A stretch of 64,000 nucleotides of DNA from Eubacterium sp. (GCA_021769965.1 JAETRU010000004.1:55611-119610), one strand, 5' to 3'; counted from the first letter of the stretch, positions 35,677-44,849 are shown. The notes: a model not told the origin generated them from the letters alone. Numbers and translations are program-made.

Positions 35677-36999
35677 TCATGCTTTTCCGATGAGCCAGTT
35701 GATCAGATTAAGGGATTTGATTCCCTCATAGGACGCATCCAAACCAGTGTCCAGCGACAGAACGATCTTCTCATAGTTATCGTTGATCTTCTGAAGCGGC
35801 GCCAGCTCTCTGCGCCGCACATCCTCGCTTGCCATGGACTCCGTGACCTGCACATACAGTTTATCATCTGTTTTAGCTGCGATGAAATCTACTTCGGCAT
35901 TGTCTACCTTGCCGATCGCCACGTCATAGCCTCTGCGGACCAATTCAAAGTACACCACATTTTCCAGCGCATGACCGCTGTCCCTGTTTCGGAATCCAAG
36001 AAGATAGTTTCTCAGTCCAATATCTACAATGTAATACTTTCCGAGAGTCCTCAGATATTCCCTGCCCTTAATGTCAAATCGCTTGATATCATAGTAGAAA
36101 TATGATTCAAGAAGCGCATCTACATAGTTCTGTACCGTATGCGCGCTGGGTGAACCTTTGCGCCTTCCGTTTTCCAGCAATCCTTCGTTCACCAAAGTAT
36201 TTCCAATAGATGAAACAGAAATGCTGCTTCCTATATTATCAGCTAAAAACAGAATGATTTTACGAAGCAGTACGGGATCCGTGATCCTCTTCTGGCCTCT
36301 GCGCTTTTCCCGTTCCAAAATATCACGGACGACCACGGTAGAATAGATGCCATCCAACAGGACCATTGCCTTTTCCTGATCAAGTCCCACATCCGCAATG
36401 CCTGGCATACCGCCAAAACGCATATAAGCATCAAAGGCTTCCCTAAGCGTATAGGTCTCCCCATCCTTATGGACTGCCTGTATTCTCGTCCCGCCCAGCA
36501 GACTTTTCCCTTCTTTTATCTCAAATCCGTGAAAATAGAGAAATTCGCTGAAGGAAAGAGGCAGCATTTTGATCTCCACGTATCTGCCGGAAAGATAGGT
36601 AGAATACTCAGAGGACAGGAGATATGCGTTTGAGCCGGTAATATAGATATCACAGTTGAAATCCACCCGGAAAGAATTTACTGTATCCTCCCAATCGTCG
36701 ATTCGCTGCAGCTCGTCAAAAAAGAGATACATCCGCTTTTCGGGGATCACCCGCACTTTGACATAATCGTAGAAATCATCGGCAGACATTTTCCCAAACT
36801 TATGGGACTCAAAGTTCATTTCAATGATCTGTTCTTCCGCTATACCCGTCTCTTTCAGGTGCTTCACCATCAGCTTCAGCAGGCTGGATTTTCCGCATCG
36901 CCTGATGCCGGTCACGACCTTTACAGGCTCAGTATCCTGAAAGGCAATGATTTTGTTAAGATACAAATCTCTCTTTTTCAATTCATGAGTATCTATCAT
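35677..36999 (-). CDS. AAA_14/DUF4143 family ATPase
   Basis: A 440-residue ATPase. Walker A: VVTGIRRCGKSSLLKLM; Walker B: MYLFFDELQRID; sensor region YITGSNAYLLSSE. The C-terminal DUF4143 domain resembles a nuclease fold (YFELVRRGYDVAIGKVDNAEVDFIA). Cellular role is unknown; the family is widespread in multiple copies in Clostridia and is often variable between strains. I start at MIDTHEL because GGAGGTG precedes it by 9 bases; an upstream ATG (37035) lacks a ribosome site. Confidence 0.9.
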   Translation of the reverse strand: MIDTHELKKRDLYLNKIIAFQDTEPVKVVTGIRRCGKSSLLKLMVKHLKETGIAEEQIIEMNFESHKFGKMSADDFYDYVKVRVIPEKRMYLFFDELQRIDDWEDTVNSFRVDFNCDIYITGSNAYLLSSEYSTYLSGRYVEIKMLPLSFSEFLYFHGFEIKEGKSLLGGTRIQAVHKDGETYTLREAFDAYMRFGGMPGIADVGLDQEKAMVLLDGIYSTVVVRDILEREKRRGQKRITDPVLLRKIILFLADNIGSSISVSSIGNTLVNEGLLENGRRKGSPSAHTVQNYVDALLESYFYYDIKRFDIKGREYLRTLGKYYIVDIGLRNYLLGFRNRDSGHALENVVYFELVRRGYDVAIGKVDNAEVDFIAAKTDDKLYVQVTESMASEDVRRRELAPLQKINDNYEKIVLSLDTGLDASYEGIKSLNLINWLIGKA

Positions 37000-37177
37000 G
37001 GATATACGCACCTCCTCGCATGTGAATTGTAGCATAAACTTCTCGCGAAATCAAGTTTTTGCATTCAAGTGCAAAAACTTTTTAAATCCGACTTTTTTTG
37101 CATTTTAAAATAAAAGCCATGCCAAAACAAAAACCCGGTTCTAAGGATAATGCAGACGCATTGCATCATTCTCTTTC

Positions 37178-38368
37178 TTATAACGGCAGATCCTTTCTGC
37201 AGAATTTAACCCCGCCTGCTATATAGCAGACCAGCGCGGCGACACCCAGAATGATCATACCCGGGATGAAACCGATATCAACGCTGGCTGTGCCGATGGT
37301 CTGGACCGCTTCGGCGTCGAACAGGCTGATGATCGTCAGTTTGTTGAAAACTCCCAGCACTTCCGCGCCAATGCCCATATCGACCAGATCCCTGCTTCCA
37401 AACATCCCCAGCAGCGCTGCCAGGAAGAACCACAGTGTAATGCCTCCGCCGACCGCAAGCGCCCTGGTGCTCTGATTGAAAATGCAGCTGCAGAAATAGC
37501 AGATGCCCGCTGCCGCTTCTGTAACAAGATACATTCCCAGGAATAATACCGCAGTCCTGGGTACATTCACTTCACCAAACAAGATCTTTGTTGATCCGCA
37601 CCTTACAAGACAGGCAATGCAAAGCAGAACCAGCGGCGCAAAGATCATATACAGCGCCTGGGTAGCGGCAACGGCAGATCTTTTTGTCGGCGTAGACAGA
37701 ATATATGCCATGGAGCCTTTATCGACCTGTGCCGCGATCAGGGAATTCGCTGTGATAATGACCAGCACGAAAGTTGGAAGCATCCCGATTACCGTAAAGT
37801 AGATCTTATTGAAGAATATCGTAAAATCCATATCCTGCATACGTTCCAGATCCTCTTGCGCTATACCGGCAGATGCCAGCATGACTTCCATAAATTCATC
37901 CAGTTTGAGCTCATCGCCGCTGAAGCAGCCTTTTTCTCCGGCAAGGGCGTACGCGTATTCAAACTGCCTGATGTAAGTTTCCGCCTCCGTGTCTGATCCC
38001 TCTACCTTTTCTATGACCCTTTCAAATCCAGACAAAGTCAGTTCGTCTTCATTCTGAGAGGCATTATACATATCAAAGGCGTTTTCGTACTCTTCCCGGT
38101 CTGTCGAAGACAGAAAATCATCATAGGACAGATCACTGCCACGCACTTCATTATATGATGCTATCACAAACATATATTTATACAGTTCTTCCTGCGCTGC
38201 TTCGCTGGTACTCTCTTTGCTCTCTGTCGCCATAATGCTCATGGCATAGTTGGTAACATTGGCCATCAGACACATGACTGCCAGAATAACAATACACAGC
38301 AGAAGATTTGCTCTGCATGTCTGCTTCATCAGCGGTCCCGAAAAAATCGAAGTTGTCTTTTTACTCAT
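37178..38368 (-). CDS. ABC-2 type transporter permease
   Basis: A 396-residue membrane protein. One N-terminal helix (LLLCIVILAVMCLMANVTNY) is followed by an extracytoplasmic acidic stretch of about 130 residues (SKESTSEAAQEELYKYMFV) and five further helices, as in ABC-2 permeases. The third gene of an operon with two ATPases; it overlaps the second ATPase gene by 4 bases. The transported substrate is unknown; export of a lipid, peptide or drug is common. Confidence 0.88.
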   Translation of the reverse strand: MSKKTTSIFSGPLMKQTCRANLLLCIVILAVMCLMANVTNYAMSIMATESKESTSEAAQEELYKYMFVIASYNEVRGSDLSYDDFLSSTDREEYENAFDMYNASQNEDELTLSGFERVIEKVEGSDTEAETYIRQFEYAYALAGEKGCFSGDELKLDEFMEVMLASAGIAQEDLERMQDMDFTIFFNKIYFTVIGMLPTFVLVIITANSLIAAQVDKGSMAYILSTPTKRSAVAATQALYMIFAPLVLLCIACLVRCGSTKILFGEVNVPRTAVLFLGMYLVTEAAAGICYFCSCIFNQSTRALAVGGGITLWFFLAALLGMFGSRDLVDMGIGAEVLGVFNKLTIISLFDAEAVQTIGTASVDIGFIPGMIILGVAALVCYIAGGVKFCRKDLPL

Positions 38369-39213
38369 ATACGTTCCCCTCTCTTGTACGCTTCGCTAAA
38401 GTAGTCTTCCAGTGTGTAGGATTCTTCGCTGATATATCTCACATCGCGGCCCTGCAGCCGGGTAAACAGGCTTCCGTACTCGCTGCGATTCAGGGTCAGC
38501 TCCAGTTCCTCAGAGCCATCATTAAAGCCTATATGGAACGTGCTCTTATGGTTTTCGAAGAGTTCTTCCATATCCACCACATCTATGATCCTTCCGTCTT
38601 TGATGAAAGCTGTACGATCACAGAGTTCTTCCACTTCCTCAAAGATGTGGCCAGAGATAAAGATAGTTTTACCGCGCTTTTTTTCACTATTTATCAAATC
38701 AATAAATACCTCTCGCATCAGCGGATCCAGACCGGTCGTCGGTTCATCCAGGATCAGGATTTCGCGATCTGCCATCAGAGCCGCGACCAGCGCAGTCTTC
38801 TGCTTCATACCCTTTGACATCCGTGCCAGATTTGCCGTCGGATCCAAATGGAACAGCTTGATCAGCTGGCTCATGTACGACAGATCCCTGATTCCCAGAT
38901 ATTCGGCCTGCTTTTTCAGGAAATCCAGGCCTGTTTTAAAAGGAGGGAAAGCGATCTCTCCCGGAACATAGGCAACATATTTTTTAAGTTCCGTGGAATC
39001 ATGCCATGCGTCTTTGTCTTTTACAAAGACCCTGCCCTCATTCGGCCGTATGAAACCCATGATGCTCCGGATCGTTGTCGTTTTGCCGGAACCATTGGTA
39101 CCCACATAACCAAAACATTCTCCTTGCTTCAGTTCCAGATTTAGATCAAAAATACCTCTGCTTTGACCATAGTCTTTGGTAAGCGCCTCAATTCTGATGA
39201 TCGTTTCACTCAT
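38365..39213 (-). CDS. ABC transporter ATP-binding protein (second of two)
   Basis: A 282-residue ATPase. Walker A GYVGTNGSGKTTTIRSIMG, signature LARMSKGMKQKTALVAALMADRE, Walker B ILILDEPTTGLDPLM, and H-loop ISGHIF. MSKGM replaces the usual LSGGQ. It overlaps the first ATPase by 4 bases and the permease by 4 bases. Two similar but non-identical ATPases with one permease suggest a heterodimeric ATPase unit. Confidence 0.92.
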   Translation of the reverse strand: MSETIIRIEALTKDYGQSRGIFDLNLELKQGECFGYVGTNGSGKTTTIRSIMGFIRPNEGRVFVKDKDAWHDSTELKKYVAYVPGEIAFPPFKTGLDFLKKQAEYLGIRDLSYMSQLIKLFHLDPTANLARMSKGMKQKTALVAALMADREILILDEPTTGLDPLMREVFIDLINSEKKRGKTIFISGHIFEEVEELCDRTAFIKDGRIIDVVDMEELFENHKSTFHIGFNDGSEELELTLNRSEYGSLFTRLQGRDVRYISEESYTLEDYFSEAYKRGERI

Positions 39214-40112
39214 TGCCGCACCTCCCTGTAGAAGTCCATGAAATAATCCTCCAGACTGAATTTTACCTGATGAAAAGATCTTATCTGCAGCTGCGCCACA
39301 TCATTGATGAAGCCGTTCATATCCCCGGCTGATACCCGTACCTTGGCTTTCAGGCGCTCCTCACTGTCAGCCGTCAGAACGTAGTCCTTACACTTAAATC
39401 TATTGTAACTCTCAGCGTCACTGAATCCGATTACGTAAATGCAGTCCTGCGTGTCCTTCAGTTCATCAGCCCGAAACTCTGAAACGATCCGTCCTTCTTT
39501 GATGATGGCTATTCTGTCGCAGACCGCGTCCACCTCGTGAAAAATATGGGAAGAGAGGAAAACAGTCTTTCCCCGCTGTCTTTCCTCCCTGACAAAGCTG
39601 ATAAACTCCTGCTGCATCACCGGGTCCAGCCCTGATGTCGGTTCATCCAGAATCAGGATCTGCGGGTCATGCATGAAAGCTGCCACAATGGCCAGCTTCC
39701 GCTTTTCGCCCAGACTCATTTCGCGAGTCTTCTTATCAGCCCTGAATTCAAATCTGTCCAGCAGCTCTTTGCAGATGCTATGATCCTTACAGCCGTGCAT
39801 TTTCAGGATCATTTTCAGAAAATCTTCTCCTGTAAGACCTGCAGGCAAAGCGATCTCCCCCGGCAGATATCCAATATCCTGTTTCAGTCTGGCCGCGTTC
39901 TGCCAGCTGTCCAGTCCGTTTATGGAAGTTCTGCCGCTTTCCGGTTTTGAAAAACCCATCAAATGCCGGATAGCAGTGGTTTTTCCGGCGCCATTAGGCC
40001 CAAGGAATCCGTAGCACTCCCCTTTATCCACCTGAATAGAGATATCAAAAACACCTCTGCCATGGCCGTAATCTTTCGTCAGATGTTCTATGTTGATCAC
40101 GCTTTTTTCCAT
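39210..40112 (-). CDS. ABC transporter ATP-binding protein (first of two)
   Basis: A 300-residue ATPase. Walker A GFLGPNGAGKTTAIRHLMG, signature MSLGEKRKLAIVAAFMHDP, Walker B ILILDEPTSGLDPVM, H-loop LSSHIF. I start at MEKSVINIEH because AAGGAG precedes it; an upstream ATG (40139) has no ribosome site. First gene of the operon, divergent from a TetR regulator that probably represses it. Confidence 0.92.
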   Translation of the reverse strand: MEKSVINIEHLTKDYGHGRGVFDISIQVDKGECYGFLGPNGAGKTTAIRHLMGFSKPESGRTSINGLDSWQNAARLKQDIGYLPGEIALPAGLTGEDFLKMILKMHGCKDHSICKELLDRFEFRADKKTREMSLGEKRKLAIVAAFMHDPQILILDEPTSGLDPVMQQEFISFVREERQRGKTVFLSSHIFHEVDAVCDRIAIIKEGRIVSEFRADELKDTQDCIYVIGFSDAESYNRFKCKDYVLTADSEERLKAKVRVSAGDMNGFINDVAQLQIRSFHQVKFSLEDYFMDFYREVRQ

Positions 40113-40129
40113 AGAGATTCTCCTTGTTA

Positions 40130-40184
40130 AATACGACATCGTGTTGTATTATTTAATTATAAAATTGATACATCTCGTTATCAA
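40130..40184 (-). promoter_or_regulatory. Promoter and likely TetR operator of the ABC operon
   Basis: On the minus strand TTGATA (40179-40184), a 17-base spacer and TATAAT (40156-40161). Just downstream, 40130-40150 is an imperfect palindrome with arms AATACGACA and TGTTGTATT. The divergent TetR gene is the obvious candidate to bind it. Confidence 0.65.
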
Positions 40185-40247
40185 CAGACAATATTTCCGC
40201 ATTTGTCGGATTATCAATTTGTCAGATGATCAGCAGGAGGAGACGTC

Positions 40248-40826
40248 TTGAAAAAGCAGCCGGAGAGAACAGCCAGAACAAAACAGGCATTGAAAGATGC
40301 ATTCTGGAAACTTTACAGTGAAAAGCCCATAGAAAAAATCACCGTCAGAGAGATCACCGACAACGCCGGTGTCTACCGCAGCACATTCTATGAATATTAT
40401 TCAGATGTCTACGCTGTGCTGGAAGCAATTGAACATGACGTCATGGCCTCTCACAGGACTTTTATCCACCATGTTTCTGAAATAAAAACGATCCCGGAAG
40501 GGATGAAACTGATCATGGAATTTTATACCGTAAATTCAAAATACCTTGCGATCCTGCTGGGTCCGGACGGCGACCCTGCATTCCTGCGCCGGATAAAACA
40601 GGAGATCCATTCCGAGCTGAAGAACCTCTTCAATATTGAAACCGGCGATCTGGAGATAGACCTTTCTATCGAACTGACAGCCTCATATGTCATAACGATC
40701 CTGACGTACTGGTATGAGCACCAGGAGGAATATACAGTTTCCGAGCTCATCGAAGTCGGAAGCAAATTTCTGCAGCACGGCCTGCTTCCCGTCCTGAAAA
40801 AATACGGACTGAAAATTGAGCTGTAG
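40248..40826 (+). CDS. TetR/AcrR family transcriptional regulator
   Basis: A 192-residue repressor. The N-terminal HTH is ALKDAFWKLYSEKPIEKITV and EITDNAGVYRSTFYEYYSDVYAVL. The C-terminal ligand domain is all-helical. The start is TTG, preceded by AGGAGG with 7 bases spacing. It is divergent from the two-ATPase ABC operon and probably regulates it. Confidence 0.88.
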   Translation: MKKQPERTARTKQALKDAFWKLYSEKPIEKITVREITDNAGVYRSTFYEYYSDVYAVLEAIEHDVMASHRTFIHHVSEIKTIPEGMKLIMEFYTVNSKYLAILLGPDGDPAFLRRIKQEIHSELKNLFNIETGDLEIDLSIELTASYVITILTYWYEHQEEYTVSELIEVGSKFLQHGLLPVLKKYGLKIEL

Positions 40827-40878
40827 AGAACAGATCCGGGCAGCTTCAGGAAAAGTCATAGGCTTCAAAATCCGCTCT

Positions 40879-41010
40879 GCTCCGCAAACACTCCGCAGTA
40901 CTCCGCAAAATTCTCGAAGTTATCCAAGTACTTATTGCTCTATATTTAGCGGAATTAAATCAAAATTTTATTTTACTCCGCAAACACTCCGCAACACTCC
41001 GCAATACTCA
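40879..41010. repeat. Array D: two clusters of CTCCGCAA repeats at 10-11 bp spacing
   Basis: Three units lie at 40879-40909 and three to four at 40976-41010, with successive starts 10 or 11 bases apart (average about one helical turn). Between them is an AT-rich stretch. The second cluster touches the stop codon of the AlbA_2 gene. There are no hairpins here, in contrast to arrays A-C. Confidence 0.75.
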
Positions 41011-42477
41011 AATCATTTCATATGTTTGATTTGGATCGTTTTTTACACCGTTTCTCTTTATAATGTTCAAATCAATTAAGTGATTTAACCTCATTCCTAT
41101 AGTTCGTTTGGATTTCCCCGTACGCTCTGCCAGTTCATTTGTAGTAATACACTTTGTTCCAGACATATATGCAAGAATAGTTTTCTCCAAATCATCCAAG
41201 CCAAGCCACATGTCTGTTCCTATAGTCTCAACTACTCTATCAGATTGCCGCATCTTCCTCATAATAATATTATTCTTAAGTACCAGCTTCACAGATTGCT
41301 CTGGCTCTGAATATAAAGGTTCCTCTAAAAAGAATTCTTCCATATCACTATAGATACGTTTAACACCCTCATTGAGTTCTCTTACCCAGCCAAATTCGGT
41401 TAGTACCCTTGCAATGCGGGGGTTTCGTGAAAATCGAGTTTCTCTAATGTTATCTACTGTAACAATGGACGGCAGTTTGCCAGGACTCAAAATTTCCAAT
41501 CTGTCGTCAAACATTGAAACTTTAACATAACTTCCCGTCATACCATATTCTCGATGGGTAACCGCATTTACGATTCCTTCCAACCATGCAAACTCAGGAT
41601 ACTCTGGAACATTTTGAAATTGCCCGGTTTCCAGATTTAATGATGTAAACTCTCTTAATTGACCTGAAATAAATTCTCTTGCTTTCTCGATAATCTTAAG
41701 CAGCGAATATTCAATATTCACATCTTTAATAATATTGATACTCGTACCAACTTGCGCTGCAGTTCCGTCATAACGGATAAAACGAATTCGGCAATTGGGA
41801 TAGAACTGATGAATATTTTCAGCAAAAAGCAGTACGGCAGCATTGGTCAAGTATTCCTGACCATCTTTCTTCTTTATGAAGCCACGAGCCTTTAACACTT
41901 GCTTCGTTTCTATACTTTCCGCTTCAAGTCTTCTCTTATATGCACGCAGCAGATCCTCGTCCAGATCCTCAATATCAGCTTCAAAATTAAGCTCATCCTC
42001 AAAGTGTCTTGTAGCTTTGCTGTATTCAAGATTTTTGAGATCATCACCCTTTATTTCTTTCGTTCTGTCACCAATTCTTAAAAAAGTAGAATCGTTATTA
42101 GTCCTGATAATCTGATCCGTTGCAGCATGAATATGAAGCAACAACAGTCTATCCTGCTCACCACCAGCGTTAACTATGTCAACAAATTCCTCGGTATATG
42201 GCGGCATTGGTTTACAACAATTTTTTGGGGCTGCCACAAAATCATTAATCCTAACATTGCCAAACTTATTGATACCTTCAAGGATTCTTTTTTTATCACT
42301 TATACCAATAACTATAGTTCCCCCTTCCGCGTTAGCGAAGGCAGAAATCAACTCTGCAAGTTCTGAAGGTTTTATCTGTGCAGACTTTCTATCAAAGTAT
42401 TTATTTTCTTCCTCCTCCAACATGTATTTCAATGTTAACATCGGATTTATTGTGGATTTTATATTATCCATAGACAA
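41008..42477 (-). CDS. AlbA_2 (Schlafen-like) domain ATP-binding protein
   Basis: A 489-residue protein. N-terminal AlbA_2 domain with EENKYFDRKSAQIKPSELAELISAFANAEGGTIVIGISD (residues 20-60); central ATPase-like region (EGIVNAVTHREYGMTGSYVKVSMFDDRLEILSPG, HATPase_c_4 type); and a C-terminal winged helix (ELAERTGKSKRTIGMRLNHL). Family members are often called transcriptional regulators or helicase-related; a defence role is suspected for some. Its own base composition is more AT-rich than its neighbours, which suggests acquisition. Confidence 0.88.
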   Translation of the reverse strand: MSMDNIKSTINPMLTLKYMLEEEENKYFDRKSAQIKPSELAELISAFANAEGGTIVIGISDKKRILEGINKFGNVRINDFVAAPKNCCKPMPPYTEEFVDIVNAGGEQDRLLLLHIHAATDQIIRTNNDSTFLRIGDRTKEIKGDDLKNLEYSKATRHFEDELNFEADIEDLDEDLLRAYKRRLEAESIETKQVLKARGFIKKKDGQEYLTNAAVLLFAENIHQFYPNCRIRFIRYDGTAAQVGTSINIIKDVNIEYSLLKIIEKAREFISGQLREFTSLNLETGQFQNVPEYPEFAWLEGIVNAVTHREYGMTGSYVKVSMFDDRLEILSPGKLPSIVTVDNIRETRFSRNPRIARVLTEFGWVRELNEGVKRIYSDMEEFFLEEPLYSEPEQSVKLVLKNNIIMRKMRQSDRVVETIGTDMWLGLDDLEKTILAYMSGTKCITTNELAERTGKSKRTIGMRLNHLIDLNIIKRNGVKNDPNQTYEMI

Positions 42478-42605
42478 CCTCCCAAACAGTTTGTATCACT
42501 TTATCTCATCCCCATTCTTAAAGGAGTCGGGCTAATGTAGTAAAAGCCGTAAACATAAAAATCCCAATTTGGCGTTGCTCCTTATACGCCCTTCTCAAAT
42601 TCTTT

Positions 42606-43694
42606 TCACGATTCTAAGATCATCAGCATCTGATTCTGTCCGTTCAATACAAAATCCCGTACATAATTCTGATCCACGCCTGACTCAGGCAGCGCGTTAT
42701 CTGTCTCTGCCAGAACTTCCGTGAGCATCTCGTCAGTTATCTTTGGAATCTCTCCGGAATCCAGCATTTCAAGAAGTAAAGTCTTTGCTTCCGGCTGTGT
42801 TTCAATAAATTCACGGAAAAAACGGATCAGCCCGTCAGAACTGCGGCTGATATCTCTGCTGTATCCTCTTGAGACCAGTGCGATGTTGTTGTCATAATTA
42901 GGCGCCATGCCCAGGATCTGTCCGCTTTTTTTATCACGCAGCAAACCAAAATTTTTCGTATGCCGATCCATGTTGAAACAAAGGGTATCCAGCCAAAGTA
43001 TTTTCAGATAGTCCCGCTGCAGACCGTGATCCAGCATGCCAAGCGCCGTATAGCAGCGACCGTAATCGTCATCATCTCCAAGGATCCCATCTGCTGTTTC
43101 AAAATTAACAGCAGCGCCGTCAGTAAAATCTCTGGTTTTGATATAATCTTCATCCATCTCGTACCATGCCATGGAAAACCCCATCTTCACACCCAGCCTG
43201 CAGACAAACAGCTCCGAAAAATATTCCTGAAGCGTTCCCGCCTTATACATCCACCAGGAGCCTTCCTTCAGACGCCAACACTTTTCATAGCTTCCGATAT
43301 TGGTTAGTTCCGGCGTTCTGGAAGGTTTCTGCGAAAAACTGTCAGGATCTCCACAAAGGGCCAGTCTGTCAAAATAATTCTCTTTGAACCTGACGGTTTC
43401 GTAAGACATCGGCTGGTCTTTGAGACAGATCCAGTAGGTGTCCGTGATCGTTGCACCGTTGACAGACAGAGCAGTCTCCGCATCATCAGCGGCGCTAAGA
43501 CGAAGCGCCTTTTTCAGCAGGCGGGAATTTGTCCTATGAACGTCGATCGCCCGTTCAGCCAGCCATGCTTCAATATTTTTTGTTCTTCTCAGATACAGCG
43601 GCATCAAAACGTCGTCAGCCGTAACGATCTCTCCGTTTTCAATTTCAGCAATTCTTCTGTCTTCTGACATCAAATAACCTGTCAGCGCTTTCAA
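42606..43694 (-). CDS. HipA-like protein kinase
   Basis: A 362-residue protein with a HipA C-terminal kinase-like fold. The catalytic loop LDTLCFNMDRHTKNFGLL (Asn-x-Asp-Arg-His...Asn) and the metal-binding segment APNYDNNIAL are visible near residues 240-275. HipA phosphorylates glutamyl-tRNA synthetase and causes dormancy; the target here is unknown. The start is TTG, preceded by AAGGAGG. A HipB-like DNA-binding partner is not adjacent in the usual order; the closest HTH gene (43872-44105) lies upstream as a separate unit. Confidence 0.82.
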   Translation of the reverse strand: MKALTGYLMSEDRRIAEIENGEIVTADDVLMPLYLRRTKNIEAWLAERAIDVHRTNSRLLKKALRLSAADDAETALSVNGATITDTYWICLKDQPMSYETVRFKENYFDRLALCGDPDSFSQKPSRTPELTNIGSYEKCWRLKEGSWWMYKAGTLQEYFSELFVCRLGVKMGFSMAWYEMDEDYIKTRDFTDGAAVNFETADGILGDDDDYGRCYTALGMLDHGLQRDYLKILWLDTLCFNMDRHTKNFGLLRDKKSGQILGMAPNYDNNIALVSRGYSRDISRSSDGLIRFFREFIETQPEAKTLLLEMLDSGEIPKITDEMLTEVLAETDNALPESGVDQNYVRDFVLNGQNQMLMILES

Positions 43695-43725
43695 ATAATC
43701 CGCCTCCTTCCATCAGTATGGTATT

Positions 43726-43754
43726 ATTATACTTCACAAAACTTTGCCGCGCAA
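43726..43754 (-). promoter_or_regulatory. Promoter of the HipA-like gene
   Basis: TTGCGC (43749-43754), 17-base spacer, TATAAT (43726-43731) on the minus strand. The surrounding 35 bases also occur at 35576-35610. Confidence 0.75.
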
Positions 43755-43770
43755 TGCGGAAAAATGATTC

Positions 43771-43875
43771 CTAATTCTTCGCCTCATAGTACATATGAGT
43801 AAATATCTCTGTAAGGACTGATATTGCAAATGCGAATCCAAGCCATAAAAAGACCGGAAGCAAATACCTTTTTAT
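43771..43875 (-). pseudogene. Small membrane peptide that has lost its ATG (ATA start)
   Basis: A 34-residue frame, IKRYLLPVFLWLGFAFAISV and so on, ending MYYEAKN: one transmembrane helix. The first codon is ATA and overlaps the HTH stop (CAATAAAAAG). A single base change, G to A, would turn CAATGAAAAG (a TGA/ATG overlap) into this sequence, keeping the HTH stop as TAA but destroying the start of the membrane peptide. HTH plus small membrane protein pairs of this kind are common. It could still be translated at low level. Confidence 0.55.
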
Positions 43876-44105
43876 TGTAGATCTTCATACTGCCTGTCCT
43901 CCCATTCCTTATTTTCCTCTAAACAGCACAAATTTTCTATGGTCACGCCGAATACCTGTGCCATTCTGTACGCCAGCATCAAAGACGGACTGTACTGTTC
44001 TTTCTCGATTGAGATAATAGTTCTCGAGGACACATGAACCAGGTCTGCCAGCTGCTGCTGCGTCATCTTTGCTGCTGTCCGCAGCTCCTTTACCCGCGTT
44101 TTCAC
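43872..44105 (-). CDS. Small XRE family HTH regulator
   Basis: A 77-residue Cro/C1-type repressor, essentially only the DNA-binding domain (LRTAAKMTQQQLADLVHVSS, RTIISIEKEQYSPSL). YozG-like size. The start is GTG, preceded by GGGAGG and 6 bases. A 34-bp palindrome in its promoter is probably its own operator. It partly overlaps a degenerate membrane-peptide frame. Confidence 0.85.
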   Translation of the reverse strand: MKTRVKELRTAAKMTQQQLADLVHVSSRTIISIEKEQYSPSLMLAYRMAQVFGVTIENLCCLEENKEWEDRQYEDLQ

Positions 44106-44122
44106 ACATTTCCTCCCATATA

Positions 44123-44156
44123 CATGAAGTTTGCTTCGCGTGAAGCTAACTTCATG
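44123..44156. promoter_or_regulatory. Long palindrome upstream of the small HTH gene (operator)
   Basis: A 34-bp inverted repeat with outer arms CATGAAGTT and AACTTCATG and inner arms GCTTCGCG and TGAAGC. It lies just upstream of the ribosome site and probably binds the HTH protein encoded next to it. Confidence 0.6.
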
Positions 44157-44210
44157 TTATCACATAATAGCGTAAAGGTCAACAGCTATATATAAACATA
44201 AAAAAGAGGT

Positions 44211-44250
44211 CCGTCGCATTAACGGAAATAACCGTTAGGGCGACAGACCT
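44211..44250 (-). terminator. Terminator after the carbonic anhydrase-like gene
   Basis: AGGTC/GACCT, GTCGC/GCGAC and TAACGG/CCGTTA form a long stem. On the minus strand it is followed by TTTTTT. Confidence 0.85.
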
Positions 44251-44366
44251 GGCCTACTGGAAAAGGGCGCAAAGTGCATCTTTGTTCCTACTGATATCGA
44301 CCTGCTCCGCGGCATTCTGGCTGCATAGGGAAAATGGACTGGATGTTTTTCGAGTACCGAACTGCA

Positions 44367-44849
44367 TCATCCCAGCAGCTTCCGCCCAGTCTTCACATAT
44401 TCGGCGGCGCTGGCATGAATCATCTCCAGCTCTTTTTCCTTCAGCTCCCGCACCGGCCTAGCGGGTCTTCCCATAGCCAGATATCCGTCGGGGATCACGG
44501 TGTTCTCGGTCACCAGACTACCCGCGCCGATAAGGCAGTGCTCACCGATCTGCGCGCCGTTCATGATGACAGAACCCATGCCGATCAAGGTCTCGCTGCC
44601 GATCCGGCAGCCGTGGAGGATGCAGCCGTGGCCCACGGTCACGTCGTTACCGATCCAGACTTCGTGGCCGGGATCGGTATGCAGGCAGCAGTGCTCCTGA
44701 ATATTGGTCCTGTCTCCAACGGTGACAGGACCGTTGTCCCCGCGCAAAACGGAATAATACATCACGGTCGCCTCGTCTCCCACACTCACCGTTCCGATGA
44801 TGACGGATTCCTTTGCGATATGGGCGGTTTTGCTGATCTTCGGTTCCAT
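44367..44849 (-). CDS. Gamma carbonic anhydrase-like hexapeptide protein
   Basis: A 160-residue left-handed beta-helix protein (PaaY/YrdA type). Hexapeptide repeats run from residue 10 to 120 (ITIGD-like turns: VSVGDEATV, IGNDVTVGHGCILHG). Zinc ligands are recognisable in HTDPGH and GHGCILHGC. Many family members have carbonic anhydrase or unknown activity; the catalytic state is uncertain. It is 6 bases downstream of the 4Fe-4S gene, in one operon. Confidence 0.9.
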   Translation of the reverse strand: MEPKISKTAHIAKESVIIGTVSVGDEATVMYYSVLRGDNGPVTVGDRTNIQEHCCLHTDPGHEVWIGNDVTVGHGCILHGCRIGSETLIGMGSVIMNGAQIGEHCLIGAGSLVTENTVIPDGYLAMGRPARPVRELKEKELEMIHASAAEYVKTGRKLLG

